Below are positions 1-8,955 of a stretch of DNA of 64,000 nucleotides, in pieces (within the stretch, counting starts at the first letter, position 1; each line of letters opens with the position of its first letter). Under the pieces are notes generated by a model. It ran no database searches, was not told the origin of the DNA, and was given only the letters and a program-made list of their open reading frames with translations. The position numbers were made by a program, and so were the translations under genes. The stretch covers positions 1 to 64,000 of the forward strand of contig JAFMVD010000026.1 in the NCBI GenBank assembly GCA_025499625.1, given 5' to 3'. This DNA comes from Carboxylicivirga fragile (lineage in GTDB: Bacteria > Bacteroidota > Bacteroidia > Bacteroidales > Marinilabiliaceae).

Positions 1-77
1 TCCACTTTAGGGGAGGTTTGGAGGGGTAGAAATAAAGGTTAAGTTTTAATCTATAAGTTGTCTGGATTTTAAATTCA

Positions 78-93
78 CTTTTGAGACAGCCCC
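78..93. repeat. Possible insertion-sequence end remnant
   Basis: The minus strand reads GGGGCTGTCTCAAAAG. It resembles the terminal sequence I associate with several Bacteroidota insertion sequences, and 13 of 14 bases of its core recur at 41439-41454. No transposase reading frame is visible in the 136 bases before the first gene, so any element would lie to the left of the window or be decayed. The identification is by resemblance only. Confidence 0.25.
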
Positions 94-136
94 TTAAATT
101 CTTTAATGATATAAATTCCAATTATTATCTAATAAA

Positions 137-1438
137 CTATACAATTATTTGCCCTTCAATCGTCAAATCTTTACAGGATGAATCAATACTTATTAAGCGT
201 ATATTATAAAATTCATTCTTTTCTACTTTTCCTTCAATAGGAAATTTAACCATGACATAGTGTTCGCCATACCCTTTAGCCCAGCCATCATTAATAGACT
301 CCACTAATATGTTTTGTGATCGTTCTAATAATCGACGTCGGTAATTAATGCCGCTTTGAATGGCTTGTTCTCTAATAAATTTACTTCTCTGATTCTTGAC
401 TTGCTCTGAAACAACATCAGTCATACGAGCAGCACGGGTATCCTCGCGCTTAGAATATTTGAAAGTATGAACATGCCCAAAACCAATGGATTCAATAGCT
501 TTTACTGAATCTAGAAAATCCCGTTCTTCTTCACCTGGAAATCCTACAATGATATCAGTCGTGATATTGAATAAGGGATTTATTGCCCGAACTTTATTAA
601 TAATTTTCTGATACGAACGAAAGGTATACATACGGCGCATCTTAAGCAGAATGGATTCGGATGCGCTCTGTAAACATAAATGCAAATGCGGTGTCATCTT
701 CGGGTGTGACAGCAACTTAAAAAATGCATCATCAAAACCTTCTGGTTCAATGGAAGAAATCCGAACCCTGAAATCAAGTTGTAAATTCAATATTTGACCA
801 AGTAAGTCAGAAAAACCAATACCTTCGTGATTGTAGCGACTTATATTAACACCCGTAATCACCACTTCCTTATAACCGAAGTTGATTACCTCCCTAATAT
901 TTTCAAGGATATCTTTAACAGGCCTACTACTTGCTCTTCCTCTTACTTTAGGAATAATACAAAACGTACAAAAATTATCACAACCATCTTGAATCTTTAT
1001 CATACTACGTGTATGAAAAGTTTCGGCGGCAGGTGCATAATTAAATACTCCTCCTAAACTTTGATTAGATGGCAAAATTTCCTTTTTGAAATGCGCCTCT
1101 ACTAGCTCAGGAATTGCACTTTTTTGATCGTTACCTACAACATAAGCATTGGGATATTTCTTTTCAAGTTGTTCTTTGTGGTGATTAGCCATACAACCTG
1201 TAATAACCAACATACCATTGTGCCCGTGTTTCAAAGCATTATTAACAACGTATCGCGATTTCTGATCGCTTTGATTGGTTACTGTGCAAGTATTTACAAT
1301 AAACACATCGGTATCCTTACTTTCTTCCACAACTTCATACCCTAACTTCACAAAACGCGAAGCAAGCGCATCTGTTTCAAACTGATTTAATCGACAACCT
1401 AAGGTTTTAAACCCAACTCTTCTTTTCGCTAAAAACAT
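137..1438 (-). CDS. mtaB: tRNA t6A37 methylthiotransferase MtaB
   Basis: Radical-SAM methylthiotransferase that adds a methylthio group to C2 of threonylcarbamoyl-adenosine 37 in tRNAs reading ANN codons. About 433 residues, normal for the family. The N-terminal UPF0004 domain shows its three cluster cysteines in GCRLNQ, NTCTV and TGCM (near residues 15, 51 and 82). The radical-SAM CxxxCxxC motif reads CDNFCTFC (near 153-160), and a short TRAM-like region closes the protein. A TTG lies three bases upstream of the chosen ATG. The ATG at 1438 is preferred because it gives the usual N-terminus. The gene follows miaB with only a few bases between, so the two are probably co-transcribed. MtaB is preferred over RimO and MiaB because of the NTCTVTNQSD signature. 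Confidence 0.93.
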   Translation of the reverse strand: MFLAKRRVGFKTLGCRLNQFETDALASRFVKLGYEVVEESKDTDVFIVNTCTVTNQSDQKSRYVVNNALKHGHNGMLVITGCMANHHKEQLEKKYPNAYVVGNDQKSAIPELVEAHFKKEILPSNQSLGGVFNYAPAAETFHTRSMIKIQDGCDNFCTFCIIPKVRGRASSRPVKDILENIREVINFGYKEVVITGVNISRYNHEGIGFSDLLGQILNLQLDFRVRISSIEPEGFDDAFFKLLSHPKMTPHLHLCLQSASESILLKMRRMYTFRSYQKIINKVRAINPLFNITTDIIVGFPGEEERDFLDSVKAIESIGFGHVHTFKYSKREDTRAARMTDVVSEQVKNQRSKFIREQAIQSGINYRRRLLERSQNILVESINDGWAKGYGEHYVMVKFPIEGKVEKNEFYNIRLISIDSSCKDLTIEGQIIV

Positions 1439-1446
1439 CAAACACC

Positions 1447-2802
1447 TTATACTTCAAGCTTATCTTGAAATTTATCAGCAGCTACTAATTCACCTTCCAA
1501 CGAAAATTTCGCAGCTGAACTTATTTTAATCTTCACAAACTCACCAATAAGATTTAAATCATCGGACTGAAATCTAACAATTAATTTTCCTTCAGTATGC
1601 CCAGTCAGATATCCCTTCTTGCGGTCAGAGTCTCTTACCAACAAGGTAAACTCACTGTTAAGCAACTGTTTATTATAATTTAAAGATCCAGCGGCCAAGT
1701 CTTCAGTTAGAAGTTCAAAGCGCTGCTTTTTTATTGTTGCATCAACATCATCATCCCAGCTATAAGCAGCTGCTCCCGGGCGTTTCGAATACATAGCTAT
1801 GTACGCCATGTTATATTGAAATTCCTTAAAGGCCTTTCGTGTATTCTGAAACTGTTCTTCACTCTCACCAGAAAAACCTACTATTATATCTGTAAAAAGA
1901 GTCGCTTCTGGTAATAATTCCCTAACCGCATCAACAGATTCGCGGTACTTTTTCAAAGAATGCTTCCGATTCATCTTAATAAGCACCTTGTCGTCGCCCG
2001 ATTGCAGAGGCAAATGAATCTGGTTCGCTAAACATTTATAACGTGCGATAACTTCAATCACCTCTCTATTCATATCACGTGGATGTGGTGAGGTAAAATA
2101 CACCCAGAACAGATTTTTTGTCGATTCCCCAATCTGTCCAATCGCCTCCAACAATTGAGCAAATGATATTTCTCCCCCTTTTTTATCCAAGCCATATGAA
2201 TTAACATTCTGACCAAGTAAAGTGATAGACTTATACCCTTTAGCAACTAACCCCTTAACTTCCTCTAATATTTCTTTGGACGGACGACTAACTTCTCTTC
2301 CTCTTGTATATGGTACAGCACAAAACGAACAAAACTTATCACAGCCATTCTGTATAGGGATAAAAGCTTCAAACGAACTGTTGTATTTTGGCTTAACCTT
2401 CCAAAAGAAATTGATTTCTTCCTTAGGGTTCAAATTTTCATTTACCAAACCTGATGGAGTCGTAATTCCATATTGCGATAACATTTGTGGAAACTGTGGC
2501 AATTCACGCATCGCAAACACCATGTCGAACAATTTAAGGAATTGCTCCTTATCAGTTGGTAATATACACCCACTAATAAAAGTTATAAGATTGTGAGATT
2601 GCTTGCGCTTGTTCCATTCGGCAATTTTAGAATACACCTTATCAATAGCTTTTTGCCTCACCGAACAAGCTAAAATACCGATCACATTGGCATCCTTCTC
2701 CTTATCACATTCCTGATACCCCATCCCCTCTAACACACGCTTAACACGTTCACTATCGGAGTGGTTCATTTGACAACCTAAGGTCAATAAATAATATTTC
2801 AT
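1447..2802 (-). CDS. miaB: MiaB-like tRNA methylthiotransferase
   Basis: Radical-SAM methylthiotransferase, expected to convert i6A37 to ms2i6A37 in tRNA. 451 residues. UPF0004 cysteines are C10 (LGCQMN), C46 (LACSVR) and C79 (SGC). The radical-SAM cluster cysteines are C154, C158 and C161 in CDKFCSFC, and a TRAM domain occupies roughly the last 65 residues. The block that usually reads NTCSVR reads LACSVR here. This form, together with LGCQMNHSDSER at the N-terminus, looks more like MiaB-like proteins of candidate-phyla bacteria than typical Bacteroidota MiaB. That resemblance is from memory. First gene of a two-gene unit with mtaB. The methylthiotransferase call is firm; exact substrate is less certain. 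Confidence 0.85.
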   Translation of the reverse strand: MKYYLLTLGCQMNHSDSERVKRVLEGMGYQECDKEKDANVIGILACSVRQKAIDKVYSKIAEWNKRKQSHNLITFISGCILPTDKEQFLKLFDMVFAMRELPQFPQMLSQYGITTPSGLVNENLNPKEEINFFWKVKPKYNSSFEAFIPIQNGCDKFCSFCAVPYTRGREVSRPSKEILEEVKGLVAKGYKSITLLGQNVNSYGLDKKGGEISFAQLLEAIGQIGESTKNLFWVYFTSPHPRDMNREVIEVIARYKCLANQIHLPLQSGDDKVLIKMNRKHSLKKYRESVDAVRELLPEATLFTDIIVGFSGESEEQFQNTRKAFKEFQYNMAYIAMYSKRPGAAAYSWDDDVDATIKKQRFELLTEDLAAGSLNYNKQLLNSEFTLLVRDSDRKKGYLTGHTEGKLIVRFQSDDLNLIGEFVKIKISSAAKFSLEGELVAADKFQDKLEV

Positions 2803-2859
2803 TGTTCTTCCCTTGTCCCTTTATTACAATCTTTTTAAAAATACTTTCCGAAATATTAT

Positions 2860-3540
2860 TTAGAAATAAACTTCGGCATGTATATTATCTGTACTAACAC
2901 CTTGCTCTTCTAAAATATCATATACGTCATGTATCATATTACAATTGCCACATAAAAAATATTGAGCTTCTTTTCCAAAAGAATTTTGCTTTAGATAAGC
3001 AGTTACCCTGCCATGGAAATCGCCGTCCTTATCTTGCGATGTACATAATTTATAGCTCTTCTTATTGTACACATTAGCATCATAGGCCTCAGATGCATAC
3101 TTAACACCATGTAACAAAGTATAGTTTAAATCGGGCTTAGACAGCACAAAACTATGAAAAGGTGAAACTCCGGTACCACTTGCTATAAATACATACTCTT
3201 GGTCAACCGAACTATTGTTATCAATCGTAAAATAACCTACTGGTTCTTCAACAACTACATAACCACCCTTTTGTAATTTCTTCAGACTAGGTGAGACCAA
3301 TCCATTTTCTACTTCTTTAACTAGTATTTCTAAGTATTCATCCTTTTCTGCACTGTAAATAGAATATTCGCGTGTATGTATCCCATTTGGAGGCCCTACG
3401 CAGATATGCTGGCCTGCTTCAAATTCTAATTCTTTTCGCTCAAACCTTAAAACAAAAGTCGTATCATTAATATGACGGACATCCAATATCTCATGCAAGT
3501 CTGTCTTAATTTTATTTGCCGGAGCAACTTTACTATTCAT
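2860..3540 (-). CDS. Ferredoxin/flavodoxin-NADP reductase-like flavoprotein
   Basis: A 226-residue oxidoreductase of the ferredoxin-NADP reductase superfamily, expected to move electrons between NAD(P)H and a small carrier through FAD. An FAD-binding beta-barrel comes first, with the RxYS-type motif REYSIYS. A nucleotide-binding half follows with GTGVSPF, a CGNC segment and the terminal EVYF typical of the fold. No transmembrane segment and no iron-sulfur domain are visible, so it is a minimal soluble reductase. It is a single gene, divergent from the hybrid sensor gene. The physiological partner cannot be told from the sequence. Confidence 0.8.
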   Translation of the reverse strand: MNSKVAPANKIKTDLHEILDVRHINDTTFVLRFERKELEFEAGQHICVGPPNGIHTREYSIYSAEKDEYLEILVKEVENGLVSPSLKKLQKGGYVVVEEPVGYFTIDNNSSVDQEYVFIASGTGVSPFHSFVLSKPDLNYTLLHGVKYASEAYDANVYNKKSYKLCTSQDKDGDFHGRVTAYLKQNSFGKEAQYFLCGNCNMIHDVYDILEEQGVSTDNIHAEVYF

Positions 3541-3701
3541 TATAAACTTATTAATACAATATAAAAACCAAATAAATAACGCTTATGGACATCAAAAGTT
3601 TAAGCTTATTGTTGTGCAAATTTGTTGTTTTTTCTCCAATTCACACTATATGAACCTTTAAAAAAGATTAAAATATCTTTTTTTCACCTACAAAAGGCAT
3701 C

Positions 3702-3735
3702 TTGTTACTATTTACAAAGTGTATAACTACATTTG
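3702..3735 (+). promoter_or_regulatory. Bacteroidota-type promoter of the hybrid sensor gene
   Basis: TACATTTG (3728-3735) matches the Bacteroidota -7 element TAnnTTTG exactly. A TTG (3702-3704) lies 23 bases upstream, at the upper limit of usual spacing. The motif ends about 20 bases before the first ATG of the sensor gene. Confidence 0.55.
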
Positions 3736-3754
3736 TTGTGAGACCTAGTAAAAA

Positions 3755-6700
3755 ATGCGATTCGTAAGAATCAACAAGCCAATAACAAGGAAACAAAAGA
3801 TATTAGAACGTTTCAAACAGCATTTATTGGCTTTTTTATTATCTTCACCTCTCAAAATACAGATATATATGCACGCACCATATCTTGTAAGAGTCATAGG
3901 ATTTATTGTATTCTGTTTATGTTACCATACTACTGCAGGACAGACCTCATTGTATCGTTATAGCTCCATTGATATTGATAATGGATTAACCAACAATTCC
4001 GTTAATACAATTATACAAGATACAAGAGGTTACATTTGGTTGGGTAGTTACTATGGGCTTAACCGTTATAACGGGTACGAGATAGAAACTTTTTACAACG
4101 ATGCCAACAATCCAAATTCACTATCTGATAATTTCGTTACTGCTTTACTCGAAGATACTAATGGAGATATGTGGGTTGGAACTAAATTTGGTTTAAATCA
4201 TTACAATACTAACACCGAGCAATTTAAAAGTTATTTAGTAGATACAACTAAAATAGGTGGAATAGCCAACAATCAGGTTGGTGCTATGATATTGGATCAT
4301 AAAAACCAACTTTGGATTGGTACCATGGGAGGAGGCTTACACAAATATCATCGCGCAACGGATACTTTTACTGATTTCCAGAAGGACGAAACTCACCATG
4401 AGCACATTAACCATATTTACTGCCTAACAGAAGGATCGGAATATGATTTGTGGTTAGGTACATTCGGCAATGGACTATGCAGGTATAACAGAAAAATAGA
4501 AGAAGTACAACATTATCCTTTTCCTAACATGCAAATAAACGCTTTGTTAGATGATGGAAATGGAAACGTATGGATTGCTTCAAATAATATGGGCTTATAT
4601 CGTTTTATAAAAAACGAAAATCGCTATGAAAAGTTTTACTTCGGTAAGGAAGAATCTGATGGTAATCTTAATATCATCATGTCCTTATCTTTGAATAAAG
4701 ATGGAAACATACTTGCGGCAGTTGATGGAGGAGGAATAGTCATTCTTGACCCCATAAATATGGTGACCATTGAAAACACCGATCTAACTAAAGCTTTTGC
4801 TGGAGTAGATACCAAAGCGATATATAGTGTTTTCATCGATAGCAACGGACTTTATTGGATTGGAACCATTGGAAAAGGAGTACGCATTTTAAATATGGAA
4901 CGAAATCGATTTACGTATTTTGTTAACGAGCCTCATAACGAAACCAGTTTGAGTGAAAATGCTGTCATCTCTTTATTACAAGATAAAAAAGATCGAATTT
5001 GGGTAGGGACTGATGGTGGTGGACTTAATCTTTTTAATCAAAAAAAAGGAACATTTAAATGTTATGAACGGTTATCCTCAAATTTAAAAAGCAATGTAAT
5101 AAAACGAATATTTGAAGATACAAATGGTGATTTATGGTTAGGTACGTATGGTGGTGGTTTGGCGCATTTCAATCCCAACACCGAGAAAATTATTTCATAC
5201 AATCCTGCTTCTAAAAATAGCGATGAACAACTTTATTTATCTGTTTGGTCGATAACACAGCAAAACGAAGATCAGCTTTGGCTTGGCACACTAGGCAATG
5301 GCTTATATAATTTTGATGTAAAGAGTAAAAAATTTACACCATTAAGCGAAATAAATCCAGAACTTAGTGGGGTAATGAACGATTATATTTTAAGCATAGC
5401 GGTTGATTCGAAAAAAAACCTATGGATTGGGACTAGCAATGGCATTTACGTTTGGTACCATAAAACGAATAAATACAAGCGTTATTTGTTTGATCAGATC
5501 AATGATAGCGGCGTTGGGAAAAATGCCATATTAACAATTTTTGAAACTCAAAATAATGATATCTGGGTTGGTTCAAATGGTGGAGGTATTATTATCATCT
5601 CTCCGGAAGATGGCAGCACGGTTGAACTTTCGACCAGACATGGATTGGTGCACGAGCAAGTGTATGACATTAAACAGGACCAGCAAGGAGCAATGTGGAT
5701 TGCAACCCAGGGAGGAATCTCAAAATATGAAATAGAAACGGGTCGATTTCAAAACTATGATAATCGAGATGGCTTAATGGGAAGTGCCTACAACACCTTA
5801 CTCAACACCAAATCAGACCAATTACTAGTGGGAGGTGTCAAAGGGCTTAACGTATTTAATCCCAACGTAATTAAAATAAACAATTACGTTCCTAAGGTTT
5901 TACTGACCGACCTTTTAATAAACAACGTACCTATAAAAACGGGTGATATAAATAGTCCTCTCAAACAGAATATCGCTGAAACCAAAGAGTTGGTATTAAA
6001 TCACAACCAGACAAACATTGGCTTGGAGTTTGTTGCTATAAATTACTTTTCTGAAAAAAACAGCTATAGTTACATACTTGAAAACTCTTCGGATGCTTGG
6101 AGCGAAAGCTCTTTTAACCGTGTAGTGAAGTACAACAACCTAAAGCCCGGCAATTATGTATTCAGGGTTAAGGCTGCCAACAACGATGGTATCTGGAGTA
6201 CAGCAGAAACAAAACTTCATATAAAAGTATTAGCTCCTTGGTGGAAAACATGGTACGCTTATGTTTTCTATTTTTTAATTCTAGGTGGTATAATATATGG
6301 GTATATCAGGTATTCGATTCTATGGATTGATTTACGTCGGAAATTACAATTCGAAGTAATGGAGCGACAAAAGATAAAAGAACTGAACCAAATGCGTTTA
6401 CAATTCTTTACCAACATATCCCATGAGTTCCGAACACCCTTAACCTTAATTTCTGGCCCTCTGGAAGCACTTCGAAAAAAGCTTCATCTTGAACAAGAAG
6501 ATGCTGAGCTATTTAATATCATGCATAAGAACACCAACCTTTTGCTTCGATTAATCAATCAGGTACTCGATTTCAGAAAAGTCGAAACGGGTTCGATGGA
6601 ACTCAATGTTAATTCAGGAGATGTTATTAAATCACTCAAAAGTTTTGCTGATGTTTTTGGCTACATGGCCAATGAGCGCGACATACAATTCGACATACAC

Positions 6701-7960
6701 AGTTCAATGGATAGTCTTCAAATTCAATATGATGAAGACATTCTTGAGAAAGTAGTGTATAATCTGCTTTCTAACGCATTTAAGTACGGTAAAGAAGGCG
6801 GAAAAGTTGAATTAAACATTAATAAGCAAAAGTGTAAATCTCATCTTGATCGTGAATGCCTTGTCATTAAGGTTAGCGATGATGGTCCTGGCATTCAATC
6901 CGAACGACCTGAAGATGTATTTTTACAATACAAACAATTTAACCAGGGATCGAACAAACATAAACCAGGCACAGGGATTGGCTTAGCGCTGACACATTCT
7001 TTAGTTAAGATACATGGAGGCTCTTTAAGTGTAGAATCTGTAAAGGATAAGGGTGCAACCTTCACTGTTTCTATCCCAATAATTCAAGCTGTAAATATCA
7101 GCAAAGAGCACAAATCTAAGGAAAGATTGGTTGATTCAACAGAGCCAGCTAATGGTAAAGTGAAGCGCAATGCTGAAAAAGCGAAACCTAAGAGCAATTA
7201 CCATTTACTCGTTGTAGATGACAATAAGGAAGTGGTTGAATACTTGTACAGTTTATTACAAAACCAGTATCATCTTGAAAAAGCATACGATGGAGAAATG
7301 GCATATGACCTTTTACAACGTCGAACTTTTGACATGGTAATTTCAGATGTAATGATGCCCAAAATGAATGGAATTGAGCTGTGCGATAAAATAAAAAACA
7401 ATATCCAAACCAGCCATATTCCTGTTATAATGTTATCAGCCAAAACTTCGGTAGAGAATCGAATTGAGGGTTTGACCACAGGTGCTGATGCCTACGTTCC
7501 TAAACCATTCAACCCAGATTTACTGGAAGCCTACATCGATAACTTATTAAAATCCCGAGAGCGTTTAAAAGAAATATTTACTGGCAATTCCATCATTATT
7601 CCTTCAGAGGTTACTTCTACACCTGTGGATGAATCTTTCTTAAGCAAAGCTTTAGATGCCGTTAAAAACAATATGGCTGATGAAAACTTTGGTGTTGTAG
7701 AGTTAGGATTCGAGTTAAACATGAGTCGTAGTAACTTACATAGAAAGATTAAAGCAATTACAGATAAGTCAACAACAGAATTTATAAGAACAGTTCGACT
7801 TAAGGAAGCAGCGGCAAAATTGATTGCTACTGAAGATCAAATTAGTGAAATAGCCTATAAGGTAGGGTTTAACAGCAGCTCCTACTTTATCAAAAGTTTC
7901 AAGAAAGAATTTAACATGTCGCCAGGACAATATAAGCAAATGCAAAAAAGGTGGAATTAA
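3755..7960 (+). CDS. Hybrid two-component system sensor/AraC-type regulator
   Basis: One-protein signalling system (HTCS) of 1401 residues. After a signal-peptide-like hydrophobic stretch (about 43-62) come about a dozen beta-propeller repeats of the WIGT-x-GGGL type to about 700, then a Y_Y_Y domain (about 740-825). One transmembrane helix follows near 836-856. The histidine kinase core has H890 in NISHEFRTPL and ATP-lid motifs NLLSNAFKYG, DDGPGI and GTGIGLAL. The receiver has the acceptor Asp1198 in SDVMMP. A C-terminal AraC-family DNA-binding domain starts near 1285. Such proteins usually sense glycan breakdown products and switch on a nearby utilisation locus, but no susCD pair or glycosidase lies here, so the ligand and regulon are unknown. 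An in-frame ATG at 3869 would put the signal peptide at the very N-terminus and may be the true start. Confidence 0.93.
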   Translation: MRFVRINKPITRKQKILERFKQHLLAFLLSSPLKIQIYMHAPYLVRVIGFIVFCLCYHTTAGQTSLYRYSSIDIDNGLTNNSVNTIIQDTRGYIWLGSYYGLNRYNGYEIETFYNDANNPNSLSDNFVTALLEDTNGDMWVGTKFGLNHYNTNTEQFKSYLVDTTKIGGIANNQVGAMILDHKNQLWIGTMGGGLHKYHRATDTFTDFQKDETHHEHINHIYCLTEGSEYDLWLGTFGNGLCRYNRKIEEVQHYPFPNMQINALLDDGNGNVWIASNNMGLYRFIKNENRYEKFYFGKEESDGNLNIIMSLSLNKDGNILAAVDGGGIVILDPINMVTIENTDLTKAFAGVDTKAIYSVFIDSNGLYWIGTIGKGVRILNMERNRFTYFVNEPHNETSLSENAVISLLQDKKDRIWVGTDGGGLNLFNQKKGTFKCYERLSSNLKSNVIKRIFEDTNGDLWLGTYGGGLAHFNPNTEKIISYNPASKNSDEQLYLSVWSITQQNEDQLWLGTLGNGLYNFDVKSKKFTPLSEINPELSGVMNDYILSIAVDSKKNLWIGTSNGIYVWYHKTNKYKRYLFDQINDSGVGKNAILTIFETQNNDIWVGSNGGGIIIISPEDGSTVELSTRHGLVHEQVYDIKQDQQGAMWIATQGGISKYEIETGRFQNYDNRDGLMGSAYNTLLNTKSDQLLVGGVKGLNVFNPNVIKINNYVPKVLLTDLLINNVPIKTGDINSPLKQNIAETKELVLNHNQTNIGLEFVAINYFSEKNSYSYILENSSDAWSESSFNRVVKYNNLKPGNYVFRVKAANNDGIWSTAETKLHIKVLAPWWKTWYAYVFYFLILGGIIYGYIRYSILWIDLRRKLQFEVMERQKIKELNQMRLQFFTNISHEFRTPLTLISGPLEALRKKLHLEQEDAELFNIMHKNTNLLLRLINQVLDFRKVETGSMELNVNSGDVIKSLKSFADVFGYMANERDIQFDIHSSMDSLQIQYDEDILEKVVYNLLSNAFKYGKEGGKVELNINKQKCKSHLDRECLVIKVSDDGPGIQSERPEDVFLQYKQFNQGSNKHKPGTGIGLALTHSLVKIHGGSLSVESVKDKGATFTVSIPIIQAVNISKEHKSKERLVDSTEPANGKVKRNAEKAKPKSNYHLLVVDDNKEVVEYLYSLLQNQYHLEKAYDGEMAYDLLQRRTFDMVISDVMMPKMNGIELCDKIKNNIQTSHIPVIMLSAKTSVENRIEGLTTGADAYVPKPFNPDLLEAYIDNLLKSRERLKEIFTGNSIIIPSEVTSTPVDESFLSKALDAVKNNMADENFGVVELGFELNMSRSNLHRKIKAITDKSTTEFIRTVRLKEAAAKLIATEDQISEIAYKVGFNSSSYFIKSFKKEFNMSPGQYKQMQKRWN

Positions 7961-7985
7961 AGAGCGATTAAAGCAACCTTATTAT

Positions 7986-7993
7986 TACTTTTG
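7986..7993 (+). promoter_or_regulatory. -7 promoter element before the acyltransferase gene
   Basis: TACTTTTG matches TAnnTTTG exactly, 59 bases before the acyltransferase start. No clear -33 TTG lies at the expected spacing, so the call rests on the -7 element and its position. Confidence 0.35.
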
Positions 7994-8052
7994 AGTAAAC
8001 CCAACGGAGTATATGATCAATCGCCCAATCTGTTAACTTTTAAGTAATTTAA

Positions 8053-8937
8053 ATGAATTTATTGCTAGCTGCCTTATTCTACTTCTTTGCAGGCTTGATA
8101 GGTATCATGCCATTTTGGTTAATTTACCAGTTTTCTAATTTCGCAAGCTTTGTACTAGGTAAAGGTATAAAGTACCGAAGAAAAGTAATTCTTGAAAATT
8201 TACAACAGACATTCCCCGACAAACCAAAGCAATGGATTGACGAAACTATTAGCAAAACCTATCTTAATTTGAGCGATAATCTCCTTGAAAGTTTTAAGTC
8301 TTTCACAATGCTCAAATCAAGCATCAGGAAACGCCATAAAATCGTCAACCCTGAACTGTTAGATAAATACATTAAAAACAAACAAAGTGTAATTGGGGTT
8401 ACAGCACATTACAACAACTGGGAATGGGGTAGTTTATCTGCAGGTTTGCAAACCAACTATAACTATATCGCGTTTTACAAACCGCTTTCCAACTCAATTA
8501 TTAATAAAACTCTTAAAAATAGTCGTTCAAAATGTGGCACTAAACTTGCTTCAATAGCAAATACTTCATCTACTTTCGAAAGCTATAAAAATGAACCTCA
8601 CATCTATCTAATGGCAGCAGATCAAAGTCCATCAGGCACACAAATAAAAAATGCTTTATGGTTTGATTTTTTAGGTAGAGATACGGCCTTCTTGCATGGT
8701 ATAGAGAAACATTCAAGAAACAACAACTTTCCTGTTGTCTATATTGATATTCAACGGATAAAAAGAGGTTATTATGAGGTTACCTTACAAGAATTGTGTG
8801 ACAATCCGAGTGAGCTTACAGATGGTGAAATTACTGAAAGATATGTACGCAAATTAGAAGATGTTATTTCTAAAAAGCCAGAAAACTGGTTATGGTCGCA
8901 TCGTCGATGGAAACATAAAAGAAATAAGGGGGAATAG
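8053..8937 (+). CDS. Lipid A biosynthesis (LpxL/HtrB-like) acyltransferase
   Basis: Membrane-bound acyltransferase of the LpxL/LpxM family, expected to add a secondary acyl chain to the lipid A precursor at the inner membrane. 294 residues, normal length. An N-terminal hydrophobic anchor covers about residues 2-38. The catalytic HX4E motif is H119 to E124 in AHYNNWEW. A DQSP segment follows around 200, and the C-terminal NWLWSHRRWK is a hallmark of the family. The gene ends 18 bases before an acyl-CoA synthetase gene and is probably co-transcribed with it. Acyl donors for LpxL are normally acyl-ACP, so the pairing with an acyl-CoA ligase is suggestive but unproved. Confidence 0.87.
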   Translation: MNLLLAALFYFFAGLIGIMPFWLIYQFSNFASFVLGKGIKYRRKVILENLQQTFPDKPKQWIDETISKTYLNLSDNLLESFKSFTMLKSSIRKRHKIVNPELLDKYIKNKQSVIGVTAHYNNWEWGSLSAGLQTNYNYIAFYKPLSNSIINKTLKNSRSKCGTKLASIANTSSTFESYKNEPHIYLMAADQSPSGTQIKNALWFDFLGRDTAFLHGIEKHSRNNNFPVVYIDIQRIKRGYYEVTLQELCDNPSELTDGEITERYVRKLEDVISKKPENWLWSHRRWKHKRNKGE

Positions 8938-8955
8938 TTAAAACAAGGGATTAAA

